Below, one piece after another: positions 1-6,871 of a stretch of DNA of 13,377 nt. The stretch is from Betaproteobacteria bacterium. GTDB lineage: Bacteria; Pseudomonadota; Gammaproteobacteria; Burkholderiales; SG8-41. The stretch's first letter is position 1, and every line of letters starts with the position of its first letter. The translations under genes were made by a program, and so were the position numbers. Below the pieces are notes generated by a model. The model was not told the origin of the DNA and did not search any database. It was given only the letters and a program-made list of their open reading frames with translations. The stretch lies in contig JAKFUJ010000437.1 in NCBI GenBank assembly GCA_021732805.1, positions 1 to 13,377 on the forward strand, given 5' to 3'.

Positions 1-1194
1 ATGCAGGGTGCGGTGCACCGGGCATTTGTCGGCGATTTCCATCAATCGTGCACGTTGCGTGTCATCGAGATCACCCGCCAGACTGATTTCACGATCAATG
101 CGATCAACCTTGCCGTCGCGTGTTTCGCATTCAGCACAATCAGCGGCGTGGGTTTTGTCGTGGCGCAGGCGCACGGTGACCCGTTCCAGCGGCCACTTTT
201 TCTGGTCGGCATACATGCGCAGCGTCATTGAAGTGCAGGCGCCGAGGCCGGCCAGCAGCAGATCATAAGGTCCGAATCCGGAGTCGTTGCCGCCGACATC
301 AGCGGGTTCGTCGGCACGCAGCCGATGGGCTCCGGCAGTGATATTTTGTGTAAAGCGGCCTTCGCGGGTCTCCGTGACGGTGACGATGCCAGGTTCGGCG
401 CCGGGAGCGGGTGCTGCCGCAGCCGATCCAGTCTTGACGTAGCGACTGGCCCATGCGGACAGTACTGCCGCGACGTAAGCGGCATCCGCCTTGCCTGTCA
501 GCAGGTGGTCTGCCGTGTCCAGAGAAACAAAACTTTTGGGATGTTTCGCCGCGGTATAGATGCGCGCGGCATTTTCGATGTCGACCGTGGTGTCCCTGGG
601 CGAGTGAAATACCAGCAGCGCTTTGCGCAGGTGCGCGATGCGCTCGCCATTGTTGTTGGCGGCAATGTCATCCAGGAATTGTTTGCGGATGCGGAATTTG
701 CGCCCGGCGAGCGTCACTTCGGCTTCGCCTTTTTCGGCGATTTCAGGCGCGGCGGCGCCGAGCAGATGCTGCACATGGCCGGGATCGAATGGCGCGCCGA
801 TGGTGGCGACGGCGGCGGCTTCGGCAATCTCACCGGCGGCGGCAAGCACGGCAGCGCCGCCCAGGCTGTGGCCGATCAGCACCCGCGGCGCCTGATGATG
901 TTCACGCAGCCAGGCCGCTGCTGCAACAAGGTCGGCGACATTGGATGAAAAATTGGTATTGGCAAAATCGCCGGCGCTGCCGCCGAGTCCGGTGAAGTCA
1001 AAGCGCAACACGCCGAATCCGTGTTCGACCAGCGCGGCGCTGATGCGCGCTGCTGCCAGCGTGTCTTTGGAGCAGGTGAAGCAATGCGCGAACAACGCAT
1101 AGGCCACCGGTGCGGCGGCGGGCAGGTCGAGGCGGGCGGCCAAAGGCGTGCCGAATGCGCCGGGGAAATGAATCAGATTGGGGGGTGTGCTCAT
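1..1194 (-). CDS. bifunctional alpha/beta hydrolase / OsmC family protein (3' end outside window)
   Basis: Frame open from ATG at 1194 to the left edge, 398 codons with no stop, so only the last few residues are probably missing (family members are about 400 residues). The N-terminal half is an alpha/beta hydrolase: nucleophile elbow GHSLGG with Ser110, and a likely catalytic His230 in TADHLLTG. The C-terminal part, from about residue 260, is OsmC-like: ACTSMTLRMYADQKKWPLE carries the first redox Cys (Cys320) and ADKCPVH the second (Cys391). OsmC/Ohr domains reduce organic hydroperoxides with such a Cys pair, and the fused hydrolase domain has no agreed substrate. The start is supported by AGGAG (complement of 1200-1204) five bases before ATG. 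It lies divergently from the first TctC receptor. No signal peptide is visible, so the protein is probably cytoplasmic. The family call is firm and the physiological role is not. Confidence 0.9.
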   Translation of the reverse strand, partial: MSTPPNLIHFPGAFGTPLAARLDLPAAAPVAYALFAHCFTCSKDTLAAARISAALVEHGFGVLRFDFTGLGGSAGDFANTNFSSNVADLVAAAAWLREHHQAPRVLIGHSLGGAAVLAAAGEIAEAAAVATIGAPFDPGHVQHLLGAAAPEIAEKGEAEVTLAGRKFRIRKQFLDDIAANNNGERIAHLRKALLVFHSPRDTTVDIENAARIYTAAKHPKSFVSLDTADHLLTGKADAAYVAAVLSAWASRYVKTGSAAAAPAPGAEPGIVTVTETREGRFTQNITAGAHRLRADEPADVGGNDSGFGPYDLLLAGLGACTSMTLRMYADQKKWPLERVTVRLRHDKTHAADCAECETRDGKVDRIDREISLAGDLDDTQRARLMEIADKCPVHRTLH

Positions 1195-1259
1195 GAGGAC
1201 TCCTGAGTGTTCGCGGATACAGCTGCAGGCCCGGCCAATGCCGGGTGCGCTGCATGCGA

Positions 1260-1268
1260 TGGTATTAT
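1260..1268 (+). promoter_or_regulatory. candidate extended -10 promoter for the first TctC gene
   Basis: TGGTATTAT fits the extended -10 pattern TGnTATAAT with one mismatch and lies 39 bases before the chosen ATG at 1308. No good -35 is seen. It sits in the 113-base divergent gap with the hydrolase-OsmC gene. This is a pattern match only. Confidence 0.3.
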
Positions 1269-1307
1269 CTGTCGCTGTTATGGCATTGTAGTCCAGAAAG
1301 AAAATCA

Positions 1308-2285
1308 ATGAAATCAATTATTTACAATGAACTCGCAATGCTGGGTCTGCTGGTCGCGGTGGCTGCGCTGCCGGCAGCAGCCCAGGACTATCCAGCGAAA
1401 TCCGTGCGCATGATCATCCCGTTTTCCGCCGGCGGCGCCGCCGACGTACCCGGTCGCATCGTCATGCAGAAACTGGGTGAGGCGTTCAAACAGCAGGTCA
1501 TTGTTGAAAACCGTCCTGGCGCCGGTTCCACCATCGGCGCTGACATTGCGGCAAAGTCTGCGCCTGACGGGTACACCATTTTCATGATCAGCAATACGCA
1601 TTTTGTCAGCGCGGCGTTGCACAAGAAATTGCCGTATGACTCGCTGCATGATTTCACGCCGGTAACCCAGATCACCAGTGCACCCAATGTGCTGGTGGTG
1701 CATCCCTCGCTGCCGGCGAAATCGATCAAGGAACTGATCGCACTGGCCAAGGCGCGGCCCGGCCAGATCGACTATGCATCTTCCGGCAATGGTAGTACCC
1801 AGCATCTGACCGGTGCGTTGTTTGCGAGCATGGCCGGCATCACGATCACCCATATCCCGTACCGCGGCAGCGGTCCCGTGACGTCGGACCTGCTCGGCGG
1901 GCAGGTGATGGTGGCATTTCCGGGCATCGCCGGCATGCTGCCGCACATCAAGAGCGGCAAACTGCGCCCGCTGGGTGTCACCGGATCCCGGCGTTCGCCT
2001 GAACTGCCCGAAGTGCCGACCATTGCCGAGGCTGGTGTCAAAGGCTATGAGATGGTGGCCTGGTTTGGTGTGGCGGGGCCCAAAGGCCTGCCACGGGACA
2101 TCCAGATGAAGCTGCACGCCGACCTGATGCGGGTGATGAAAAACCCTGAGATGCGCAACAGCCTGCAGGCGGTGGGGCAGGAAGCGGCATGGCAGGATAT
2201 GCCGGAGAAATTTCTCGAATTCATGAAAGTCGAAGCCGGGAAATGGGCCAAAGTGGTCAAAGCCAGCGGCGCGGAAATCAGTTGA
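1308..2285 (+). CDS. TctC/Bug-family tripartite tricarboxylate transporter substrate-binding protein (receptor 1)
   Basis: 325-residue periplasmic receptor. The frame is open from 1245, but ATG 1308 is preferred: AGAAAG (1295-1300) precedes it at good spacing, and it gives a signal peptide with a hydrophobic core (LAMLGLLVAVAALPAAA) probably cut near Ala25. The mature protein opens with YPAKSVRMIIPFSAGGAAD and contains PDGYTIF, LPAKSIKELIALAK, SDLLGGQV and EVPTIAEAGVKGYE, all typical of the Bug/TctC family, which binds carboxylates (dicarboxylates, aromatic acids, amino acids) in a two-lobed cleft. The usual membrane partners TctA and TctB are absent nearby, so it is an orphan receptor, as is common in Burkholderiales. 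The ligand cannot be predicted. It is followed 115 bases later by a paralogue on the same strand. Confidence 0.93.
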   Translation: MKSIIYNELAMLGLLVAVAALPAAAQDYPAKSVRMIIPFSAGGAADVPGRIVMQKLGEAFKQQVIVENRPGAGSTIGADIAAKSAPDGYTIFMISNTHFVSAALHKKLPYDSLHDFTPVTQITSAPNVLVVHPSLPAKSIKELIALAKARPGQIDYASSGNGSTQHLTGALFASMAGITITHIPYRGSGPVTSDLLGGQVMVAFPGIAGMLPHIKSGKLRPLGVTGSRRSPELPEVPTIAEAGVKGYEMVAWFGVAGPKGLPRDIQMKLHADLMRVMKNPEMRNSLQAVGQEAAWQDMPEKFLEFMKVEAGKWAKVVKASGAEIS

Positions 2286-2335
2286 AGGCGGAGGACGGTT
2301 GAAAAGCATTCAAGCTGTGCCGATAGGAAATTTTT

Positions 2336-2365
2336 TTGGCGGTTGGCGGTCATGTTGTTAACATG
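2336..2365 (+). promoter_or_regulatory. candidate promoter with inverted repeat upstream of the second TctC gene
   Basis: TTGGCG (2336-2341) and TAACAT (2359-2364) are spaced 17 bases apart, each matching the sigma-70 consensus at 4 of 6 positions. A perfect 6-base inverted repeat with a 3-base spacer, CATGTT-GTT-AACATG (2351-2365), covers the -10. It could be an operator for a regulator of the receptor gene. No regulator gene is in the window, and the arms are short enough to arise by chance. Confidence 0.32.
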
Positions 2366-2400
2366 GGGCTGGAATTTCAAAAACAACGCTGGAGGAGATC

Positions 2401-3369
2401 ATGAAAAAAGCAGTCGCGGCAAAAATTGCGCTCGCAGTAACCGGAATGATGTTGTGCTCATACGCTGTCGCGCAGGCGTATCCGGAGAGACCGGTACGCA
2501 TGATCATTCCGTTTGCGGCGGGCGGCGCCACGGATGTGCCGACCCGGCTGACTTCCGCCAAGCTGGCGGAGCGTCTGGGGCAGCAGTTCGTCGTTGATAA
2601 TCGGCCCGGCCAGGGTGGGGCGCTGGGCACGGCCGTAGCCGCCAAGGCGGAGCCCGACGGCTACACGATATTGCAGACTGCGACGCCGTTTGTGGTCAGC
2701 CCGCATGTCTACAGCAATCTGACTTATGACCCGCTGAAGGATTTTATTCCGGTGACACAATTCGGTTCTGCGCCGAATGTGCTGATCATACATCCGTCGT
2801 TGCCGGCGAAGTCGGTGAAGGAACTGATAGCACTGGCCAAGTCACAGCCGGGCAAACTGGACTGGGCGTCATCCGGCACCGGCGGCGGCCAGCATCTGTT
2901 CGGCGAACTGTTCATGTCGATGGCGGATATCAAAATCACCCATATCTCGTACAAAGGCAGCGGTGCGGCTGCCGCGGATCTGCTGGGTGGCCAGGTCAAG
3001 ATCGGTTTTCCCGGCATTGCCATCGCCCTGCAACATCACAAGTCCGGGCGCTTGCGCGCACTGGCGGTGACCACCGCGGAACGTTCGCAGCAAATGCCGG
3101 AAATCCCGAGCATTGCTGAAGCCGGTGTGCCGGGTTACGAAGCTACGTTCTGGATGGGCATGGCCGTGCCGAAAGGCACGCCCAAAGCCATCATCGACAA
3201 GCTGCATCGCGAAACCACGGTGTTGCTGAAATCACCGGAAATTGTGGAAGGTTTCAAGCGCGCAGGCACTGATGCAGCGCCGTCCACGCCGGAGCAGTTC
3301 AGGAAATTCATTCAGTCCGAGTATGACAAGTGGGGCAAGGTGGTTCGTGCCGTGGGCATCAAGGCCTGA
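2401..3369 (+). CDS. TctC/Bug-family tripartite tricarboxylate transporter substrate-binding protein (receptor 2)
   Basis: 322-residue periplasmic receptor. The start is fixed by the strong Shine-Dalgarno GGAGGAG (2391-2397). A signal peptide (KK, then ALAVTGMMLCSYAVA) is probably cut near residue 24. The mature region begins YPERPVRMIIPFAAGGATD and carries PDGYTIL, LPAKSVKELIALAK, AADLLGGQV and EIPSIAEAGVPGYE. It is plainly a paralogue of the preceding receptor; for example SAPNVLxxHPSLPAKSxKEL is shared. The expected role is high-affinity binding of a small carboxylate for a TctAB-type or other permease encoded elsewhere, since no permease is adjacent. Transcription ends at the strong hairpin at 3385-3416. 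The separate candidate promoter suggests it can be expressed independently of receptor 1, though read-through is also possible because no clear terminator lies between them. Confidence 0.94.
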   Translation: MKKAVAAKIALAVTGMMLCSYAVAQAYPERPVRMIIPFAAGGATDVPTRLTSAKLAERLGQQFVVDNRPGQGGALGTAVAAKAEPDGYTILQTATPFVVSPHVYSNLTYDPLKDFIPVTQFGSAPNVLIIHPSLPAKSVKELIALAKSQPGKLDWASSGTGGGQHLFGELFMSMADIKITHISYKGSGAAAADLLGGQVKIGFPGIAIALQHHKSGRLRALAVTTAERSQQMPEIPSIAEAGVPGYEATFWMGMAVPKGTPKAIIDKLHRETTVLLKSPEIVEGFKRAGTDAAPSTPEQFRKFIQSEYDKWGKVVRAVGIKA

Positions 3370-3384
3370 CACATCCCGTTTCAC

Positions 3385-3416
3385 AAAAAAACGCCGCCCG
3401 CGGGCGGCGTTTTTTT
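3385..3416. terminator. bidirectional intrinsic terminator
   Basis: Perfect 32-base palindrome centred at 3400/3401: seven A, a GC-only stem (CGCCGCC, loop CGCG, GGCGGCG) and seven T. The A and T tracts make it a Rho-independent terminator on both strands. It lies 15 bases after the second receptor's stop and 19 bases beyond the end of the convergent dioxygenase gene, so it serves both. Confidence 0.95.
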
Positions 3417-3435
3417 ATGGGAAGCTTCATTCAGT

Positions 3436-4317
3436 TCAAGCCGCGCTGCGCTCCGGCCACATCGCAGCCAGACCGTCGGCGTCGGTGGCAGAAACGGTTG
3501 TGCGCATCATGTAACGCGGCTGGTCTGCGGGCCATGGCCGGCCACGGTGCATGGTCGCCCGGTTGTCCCACATGATCACGTCGCCGTTTTGCCAGTGGTG
3601 CTTGTAGAGATGTTCGGGTTGCGTCGCAAACGCCGTGAGTTCGTCGACCAGTTTCAGCGCTTCCTCGCGTTCCATGCCGTCGATGGCACAGGTATGCGAG
3701 GCAATGTACAACGCGTCACGACCGTTGACCGGATTGCGCCAGCGCATGCGCCAGGAGACGGCCGGCATGGTGGAGCGTTCGCGTTCGGAGGCGAGATGCG
3801 AGGCGATCTTGCCGCGTGAATGGGCATAGTCATGCCACGCCCAGGCATTCTCCAGCCTGTGCCGGGTTTCCGCGGGGAGGCGCTCCCAGGTCAGGCGCAT
3901 CGACGTAAATTCGGTTTCACCACCGGTGGCGGCGACAGTACGCCCCGACAATATGGAGGTCAACGCCGGCGGGATTTTGAAGCAGCTATCGGTATGCCAC
4001 AGCTGATTGGCTTTGGCGCGCAATTCTTCCTTGTGTCCTGGCGGCACCAGCGAGCCGTCGGGTTCGACATTGGTGAGTATGCTGAATGACGTGCCTTCCC
4101 CGCGCGACGCAGCCTTGGCAATTTCCAGCGGACCGAATTTTCGCGAAAACGCCAGTTGCAGTTCGTCAGTGATCGGTTGTTTGCGGAACACCAATACCGA
4201 ATGCTCTTCAAAAGCGGAGCGCACAGCCTGGTATACGTCGTCGCTGGCCGCAGCTTCGGTCAGGCCAACGCCGCGTATTTCGGCGGCAAATCCGGGACCC
4301 AGTGGTATCACTTCCAT
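3436..4317 (-). CDS. TauD/TfdA-family Fe(II)/2-oxoglutarate-dependent dioxygenase
   Basis: 293 residues from ATG 4317; an earlier in-frame ATG (4353) has no ribosome site, whereas GAGGAGG lies 8 bases before 4317. The iron triad is visible: His108 and Asp110 in NQLWHTDSCFK, and His257 in DNRATMHRGRPW. The 2-oxoglutarate-binding arginine is in RYMMRTT (Arg268/Arg272). The surroundings of these motifs (NQLWHTDS, GGETEF, MWDNRATMHRGRPW) resemble TfdA (2,4-dichlorophenoxyacetate dioxygenase) and relatives more than taurine dioxygenase. Such enzymes hydroxylate a carbon next to a heteroatom, coupled to decarboxylation of 2-oxoglutarate to succinate. The true substrate is unknown; many TfdA-like genes act on other carboxylates or sulfonates. 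It is the last gene of a tight minus-strand trio, ending at the shared terminator. Confidence 0.92.
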   Translation of the reverse strand: MEVIPLGPGFAAEIRGVGLTEAAASDDVYQAVRSAFEEHSVLVFRKQPITDELQLAFSRKFGPLEIAKAASRGEGTSFSILTNVEPDGSLVPPGHKEELRAKANQLWHTDSCFKIPPALTSILSGRTVAATGGETEFTSMRLTWERLPAETRHRLENAWAWHDYAHSRGKIASHLASERERSTMPAVSWRMRWRNPVNGRDALYIASHTCAIDGMEREEALKLVDELTAFATQPEHLYKHHWQNGDVIMWDNRATMHRGRPWPADQPRYMMRTTVSATDADGLAAMWPERSAA

Positions 4318-4325
4318 CGGCGAAT

Positions 4326-4332
4326 CCTCCTC
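4326..4332 (-). promoter_or_regulatory. Shine-Dalgarno of the dioxygenase gene overlapping the PIN stop codon
   Basis: The complement reads GAGGAGG, 8 bases before ATG 4317, and it overlaps the TGA stop (4333-4331) of the upstream PIN gene. This decides the dioxygenase start and suggests that ribosomes finishing the PIN frame help initiation of the dioxygenase. Confidence 0.75.
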
Positions 4333-4792
4333 AGTTCGGGTGCGGCATCGCACAGTCTGCCGATTTTACGCCGCTGCGTGCAGCAAATTCTTCCGGGGTC
4401 ACGATATGGAAAGGCAGCGGCGGGCGACGGCGATTGAACACCAGCAAAGCCCGGTCCTTGCTCAGCAGATAGTGGGCGTCAGCCGCCGCGGCCAGTTGCA
4501 TGAACTTCTGGTCATCGGCATCCGCGCAGTCGGGAAGGGCGATGGTGCAGTCTGCTTCGATGCGGCGTGCGATCCGCCGGCATTGCGCAATGCAGTCGGC
4601 CTGGCGTCCGCCATCCAGTGTCCATTTTTGCAGCGGATAACCGAGTACACGGACCAGTTCGGATTCACATTCGGCATTGATGACGATTTCGGCGGCACCG
4701 GCGGTTACAACTGCGCGTAGCGGCGCGATACCCGGGTCATCAAACACCAGCCAGTCCAGCCAGACATTGGTGTCCAGTACCAGCCGCAACAC
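4331..4792 (-). CDS. PIN-domain protein, putative toxin-type ribonuclease (COG1569-like)
   Basis: 153 residues, with a GTG start (complement of 4790-4792) two bases after the thioesterase TAA. The fold is read from spaced acidic residues: Asp7 in LVLDTNVWLDWL, Glu43/Glu45 in ECESEL, Asp93/Asp94 in DADDQKF and Asp113 in LSKDRALL, ending with a typical TPEEF segment. PIN domains are Mg2+/Mn2+-dependent nucleases, and this subgroup is usually annotated as the toxin of a toxin-antitoxin pair. No antitoxin-sized gene is adjacent: the upstream neighbour is a thioesterase and the downstream one a dioxygenase, both in tight spacing. It may therefore be a housekeeping RNase or a solitary relic rather than a classical toxin. 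The family call is good; the function is uncertain. Confidence 0.85.
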   Translation of the reverse strand: MLRLVLDTNVWLDWLVFDDPGIAPLRAVVTAGAAEIVINAECESELVRVLGYPLQKWTLDGGRQADCIAQCRRIARRIEADCTIALPDCADADDQKFMQLAAAADAHYLLSKDRALLVFNRRRPPLPFHIVTPEEFAARSGVKSADCAMPHPN

Positions 4793-4794
4793 GT

Positions 4795-5250
4795 TTAGCC
4801 CGCCCTGGCCGCGACCGGTTTCAGTGATTTCCAGGTCGAAGTTGCATATGCGATCAACTCGCCCTGATCATCAACAAGTTCCGAGCGCAGGAACGAGATG
4901 CTGCGACCGTGACGGATGAAACGGGCAACACAAGTCAGTCGGCCGGCTTTGGCCGCCTTTACATATTGCACTTTCATTTCCAGCGTTGTGCCGGCGCCGC
5001 TGGTTCGATGCAGCAGGTGGCCCATTGAGATGTCCAGCACGAACGCGCTGATGCCGCCATGCAGGCCGCCCTGCGGATTGAACATGAAATCCTTCAGATC
5101 AAACTGGACGCGGCATTCATCGGCGGTGTAAGTCAGTTCAAGGCCGAACAGGCGTGCCAGGAAAAATTTTCCGAAATCCTGCTCATAAGTGGCCAATGCC
5201 TGATCGAAGGCATCGCGTGCTGCGGATTCATCCATGTCCATTGCATCCAT
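4795..5250 (-). CDS. PaaI-type hotdog-fold thioesterase
   Basis: 151 residues. The signature NPQGGLHGGISAFVLD (residues 58-73) holds the conserved Asn58, the HGG turn (His64) and the acidic residue Asp73 expected of PaaI/YbgC-like acyl-CoA thioesterases; the strand TTLEMKVQYVKAAKAG follows as in the family. Such enzymes hydrolyse acyl- or aryl-CoA esters and often accompany aromatic-acid catabolism. The start could be ATG 5250 or the ATGs at codons 4 and 6, because no strong ribosome site precedes any of them. It is the first gene of a minus-strand trio with the PIN and dioxygenase genes (gaps of 2 and 13 bases), divergent from the third TctC receptor across 125 bases. Confidence 0.92.
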   Translation of the reverse strand: MDAMDMDESAARDAFDQALATYEQDFGKFFLARLFGLELTYTADECRVQFDLKDFMFNPQGGLHGGISAFVLDISMGHLLHRTSGAGTTLEMKVQYVKAAKAGRLTCVARFIRHGRSISFLRSELVDDQGELIAYATSTWKSLKPVAARAG

Positions 5251-5301
5251 TCGTGTTTTTACGGAAATGCAATGCTAACACCGCAGACGGGCCGATCGGT
5301 T

Positions 5302-5329
5302 CGGGACTGCTCCCGCAGTTTGCTATATT
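5302..5329 (+). promoter_or_regulatory. candidate extended -10 promoter with upstream hairpin, third TctC gene
   Basis: TGCTATATT (5321-5329) matches the extended -10 TGnTATAAT with one mismatch, 46 bases before the ATG at 5376. Just upstream lies a perfect hairpin CGGGA-CTGC-TCCCG (5302-5315), and the palindrome CCGATCGG sits at 5292-5299. Either could be an operator in the divergent gap. The -35 is poor. Confidence 0.33.
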
Positions 5330-5375
5330 GACTGCTGCACCCCTCTACAATCATATTCAGGCGGGAGGAGATGAC

Positions 5376-6371
5376 ATGTTGATGCCGATGATTCGGATAC
5401 ATGCAGGGTGGTTGCTGCTGCTGACGGTTTTTATTTCCGGTGTTGCCGGAGCGCAGTCATGGAAGCCCGAACGCAACGTTGAAATCATAGTCGGCACCGC
5501 GCCCGGCGCTGCACCCGACAAAACGGCACGGCTGATTCAGCGTCTTTGGCAGACCCGGGGATTGTTCGATGGCCCGGTCAGTGTGATCAACAAACCGGGT
5601 GGCGGCAATCTGATTGCCTGGAGCTATCTCAATCAGCATGCCGGCAACGGTCATTATCAACTGATCGGGAATCTCAATGTATTGATCAGCCGTGCCATCG
5701 GACTCAGTCCTTTTGCGCATACGGATTACACCTGGATAGGCATGCTGTTTGACGAATATTTCGCGATCTCGGTGCGTACCGATTCACCGCTGTCCAGCGG
5801 CCGTGAACTCACTGCACGTTTGTTGAAGGATACGGGCTCGGTGGTGATTGGCGTCTCGACATCAATCGGTGGAGCCAATCACCTGTCGGCAGCGCTGGCA
5901 CTGCAGCGGGCCGGAATTGATCCGCGCCGCGTGAAATTTGTCGCGTTCAAGGGCAGCTCGGAATCAGTCACGGCACTGCTCGGCGGGCATGTCGATGCGG
6001 TATCCACAGCCGTTTCAGCGGCGGTGCCGCTGGTGCGCAGCGGACAATTGCGTACGGTCGCGGTGTCTTCGCCGCTGCGCCTGGGCGGGGCGATGGCCAG
6101 CGTGCCGACATGGGAAGAGCAGGGTATCAGGGGCACCATGACCAATTTCCGCGCGGTGATTGCGCCCAAAGGCGTTGATTCAGCGAGCGTGAAATTCTGG
6201 GAGGCGCGCTACGGCGAACTGGCGGCGCAGGAAGAATGGAAAAAAGACCTTGAGGCCAATCTCTGGGTATGGAATTTCCTGGACGCCGGTAAAACCACTG
6301 CGGCAGTGAACGGATATGCCCAGGAAGTCGATGCGCTGGTAGCTGCATTGGGACTGCGCAAGTCACCCTGA
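5376..6371 (+). CDS. TctC/Bug-family substrate-binding protein, divergent (receptor 3)
   Basis: 331 residues from ATG 5376. The frame is open far upstream, but GGGAGGAG (5363-5370) with 5-base spacing fixes this start and exposes a signal peptide (GWLLLLTVFISGVAGA) cut near residue 26. The mature part keeps the receptor layout: an N-terminal strand (RNVEIIVGTAPGAAPDKTAR), VINKPGGGNLIAWSYL, YTWIGML, VKFVAFKGSSESVTALLGGHVDAV, and a C-terminal segment with PTWEEQGIRG. It lacks the usual IIPF...GG and PDGYT signatures seen in receptors 1 and 2, so it belongs to a distant branch and probably binds a different ligand. No permease genes are nearby. It is transcribed away from the thioesterase/PIN/dioxygenase trio, which makes shared regulation possible. 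Confidence 0.88.
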   Translation: MLMPMIRIHAGWLLLLTVFISGVAGAQSWKPERNVEIIVGTAPGAAPDKTARLIQRLWQTRGLFDGPVSVINKPGGGNLIAWSYLNQHAGNGHYQLIGNLNVLISRAIGLSPFAHTDYTWIGMLFDEYFAISVRTDSPLSSGRELTARLLKDTGSVVIGVSTSIGGANHLSAALALQRAGIDPRRVKFVAFKGSSESVTALLGGHVDAVSTAVSAAVPLVRSGQLRTVAVSSPLRLGGAMASVPTWEEQGIRGTMTNFRAVIAPKGVDSASVKFWEARYGELAAQEEWKKDLEANLWVWNFLDAGKTTAAVNGYAQEVDALVAALGLRKSP

Positions 6372-6394
6372 CTGCATACTAGGAAATTTTATAA

Positions 6395-6412
6395 ATAATT
6401 GATTTTATTGAT
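6395..6412. repeat. 9-base A/T-rich iterated motif (two units)
   Basis: ATAATTGAT followed directly by TTTATTGAT, in the 44-base A/T-rich gap between the convergent receptor 3 and yaiI genes. The motif resembles the three-unit array at 13154-13180. No convincing GC hairpin terminator is present in this gap. Confidence 0.5.
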
Positions 6413-6415
6413 ATT

Positions 6416-6871
6416 TTAACTATTCTGCTGGTGCTGTAATAACCAGCGGTCGAGCTGCTTTGCAAAAGCCTGACGATCGTTGTTGCTCAAGGCGCGCGGG
6501 CCGCCGGTTTCCACGCCACTGCTGCGCAGGGTATCCATGAAATTGCGCATGTCGAGCAGCCCCTGCACGTTGTCGCAGGTATACAGTTCGCCGCGGGGAT
6601 TCAGTGCGGACGCGCCTTTGGCAACGACGGCGGCGGCCAGCGGGATATCCGCGGTGATGACCAGGTCGCCGGACATAACCTGCGCGACGATGTGGTTGTC
6701 GGCGACATCGAAGCCGCGCGGCACCTGGACCATGCGAATCCACTGCGAGCGTGGCACCTGCAGGCCGCTGTTGGCGACCAGTGTTACCGCAATTGCGGCG
6801 CGTTCTGCTGCACGATAAAGAATATCCTTGATGACGCCGGGGCAGGCGTCGGCATCCACCCAGATCGACAT
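6416..6871 (-). CDS. yaiI: YaiI/YqxD family protein (UPF0178, DUF188)
   Basis: 151 residues starting at ATG 6871; a TTG three bases earlier is also in frame but less likely. Family signatures are clear: IWVDADACPGVIKDIL at the start, VPRGFDVADNHIV, GDLVITADIPLAAAVVAKGA, LNPRGELY, and TGGPRALSNNDRQAFAKQLD near the end. Length is normal for the family (about 150). The family belongs to the PIN-like nuclease clan by conserved aspartates, but no biochemical role is established. Its ATG overlaps the TGA of the rhodanese gene by one base (TGATG), so translation is very probably coupled and both are on one transcript. Convergent with receptor 3. Confidence 0.92.
   Translation of the reverse strand: MSIWVDADACPGVIKDILYRAAERAAIAVTLVANSGLQVPRSQWIRMVQVPRGFDVADNHIVAQVMSGDLVITADIPLAAAVVAKGASALNPRGELYTCDNVQGLLDMRNFMDTLRSSGVETGGPRALSNNDRQAFAKQLDRWLLQHQQNS

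Noticed and set aside
325..948. Plus-strand frame (207 codons) across the hydrolase-OsmC gene
   Set aside because: Shadow of the minus-strand gene, whose catalytic motifs are intact and in frame throughout.
1314..2309. Minus-strand open frame (331 codons) antisense to receptor 1
   Set aside because: His/Arg-rich translation with no family resemblance, fully covered by a clear TctC gene on the other strand.
2299..2337. Possible terminator after receptor 1: stem TTGAA/TTCAA, then seven T
   Set aside because: The stem is only five A/T-rich pairs and the T tract is 17 bases away, so it does not fit an intrinsic terminator.
4331..5250. Toxin-antitoxin pair reading of the PIN gene and its upstream neighbour
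   Set aside because: The upstream gene is a 151-residue hotdog thioesterase with intact active-site residues, not an antitoxin.
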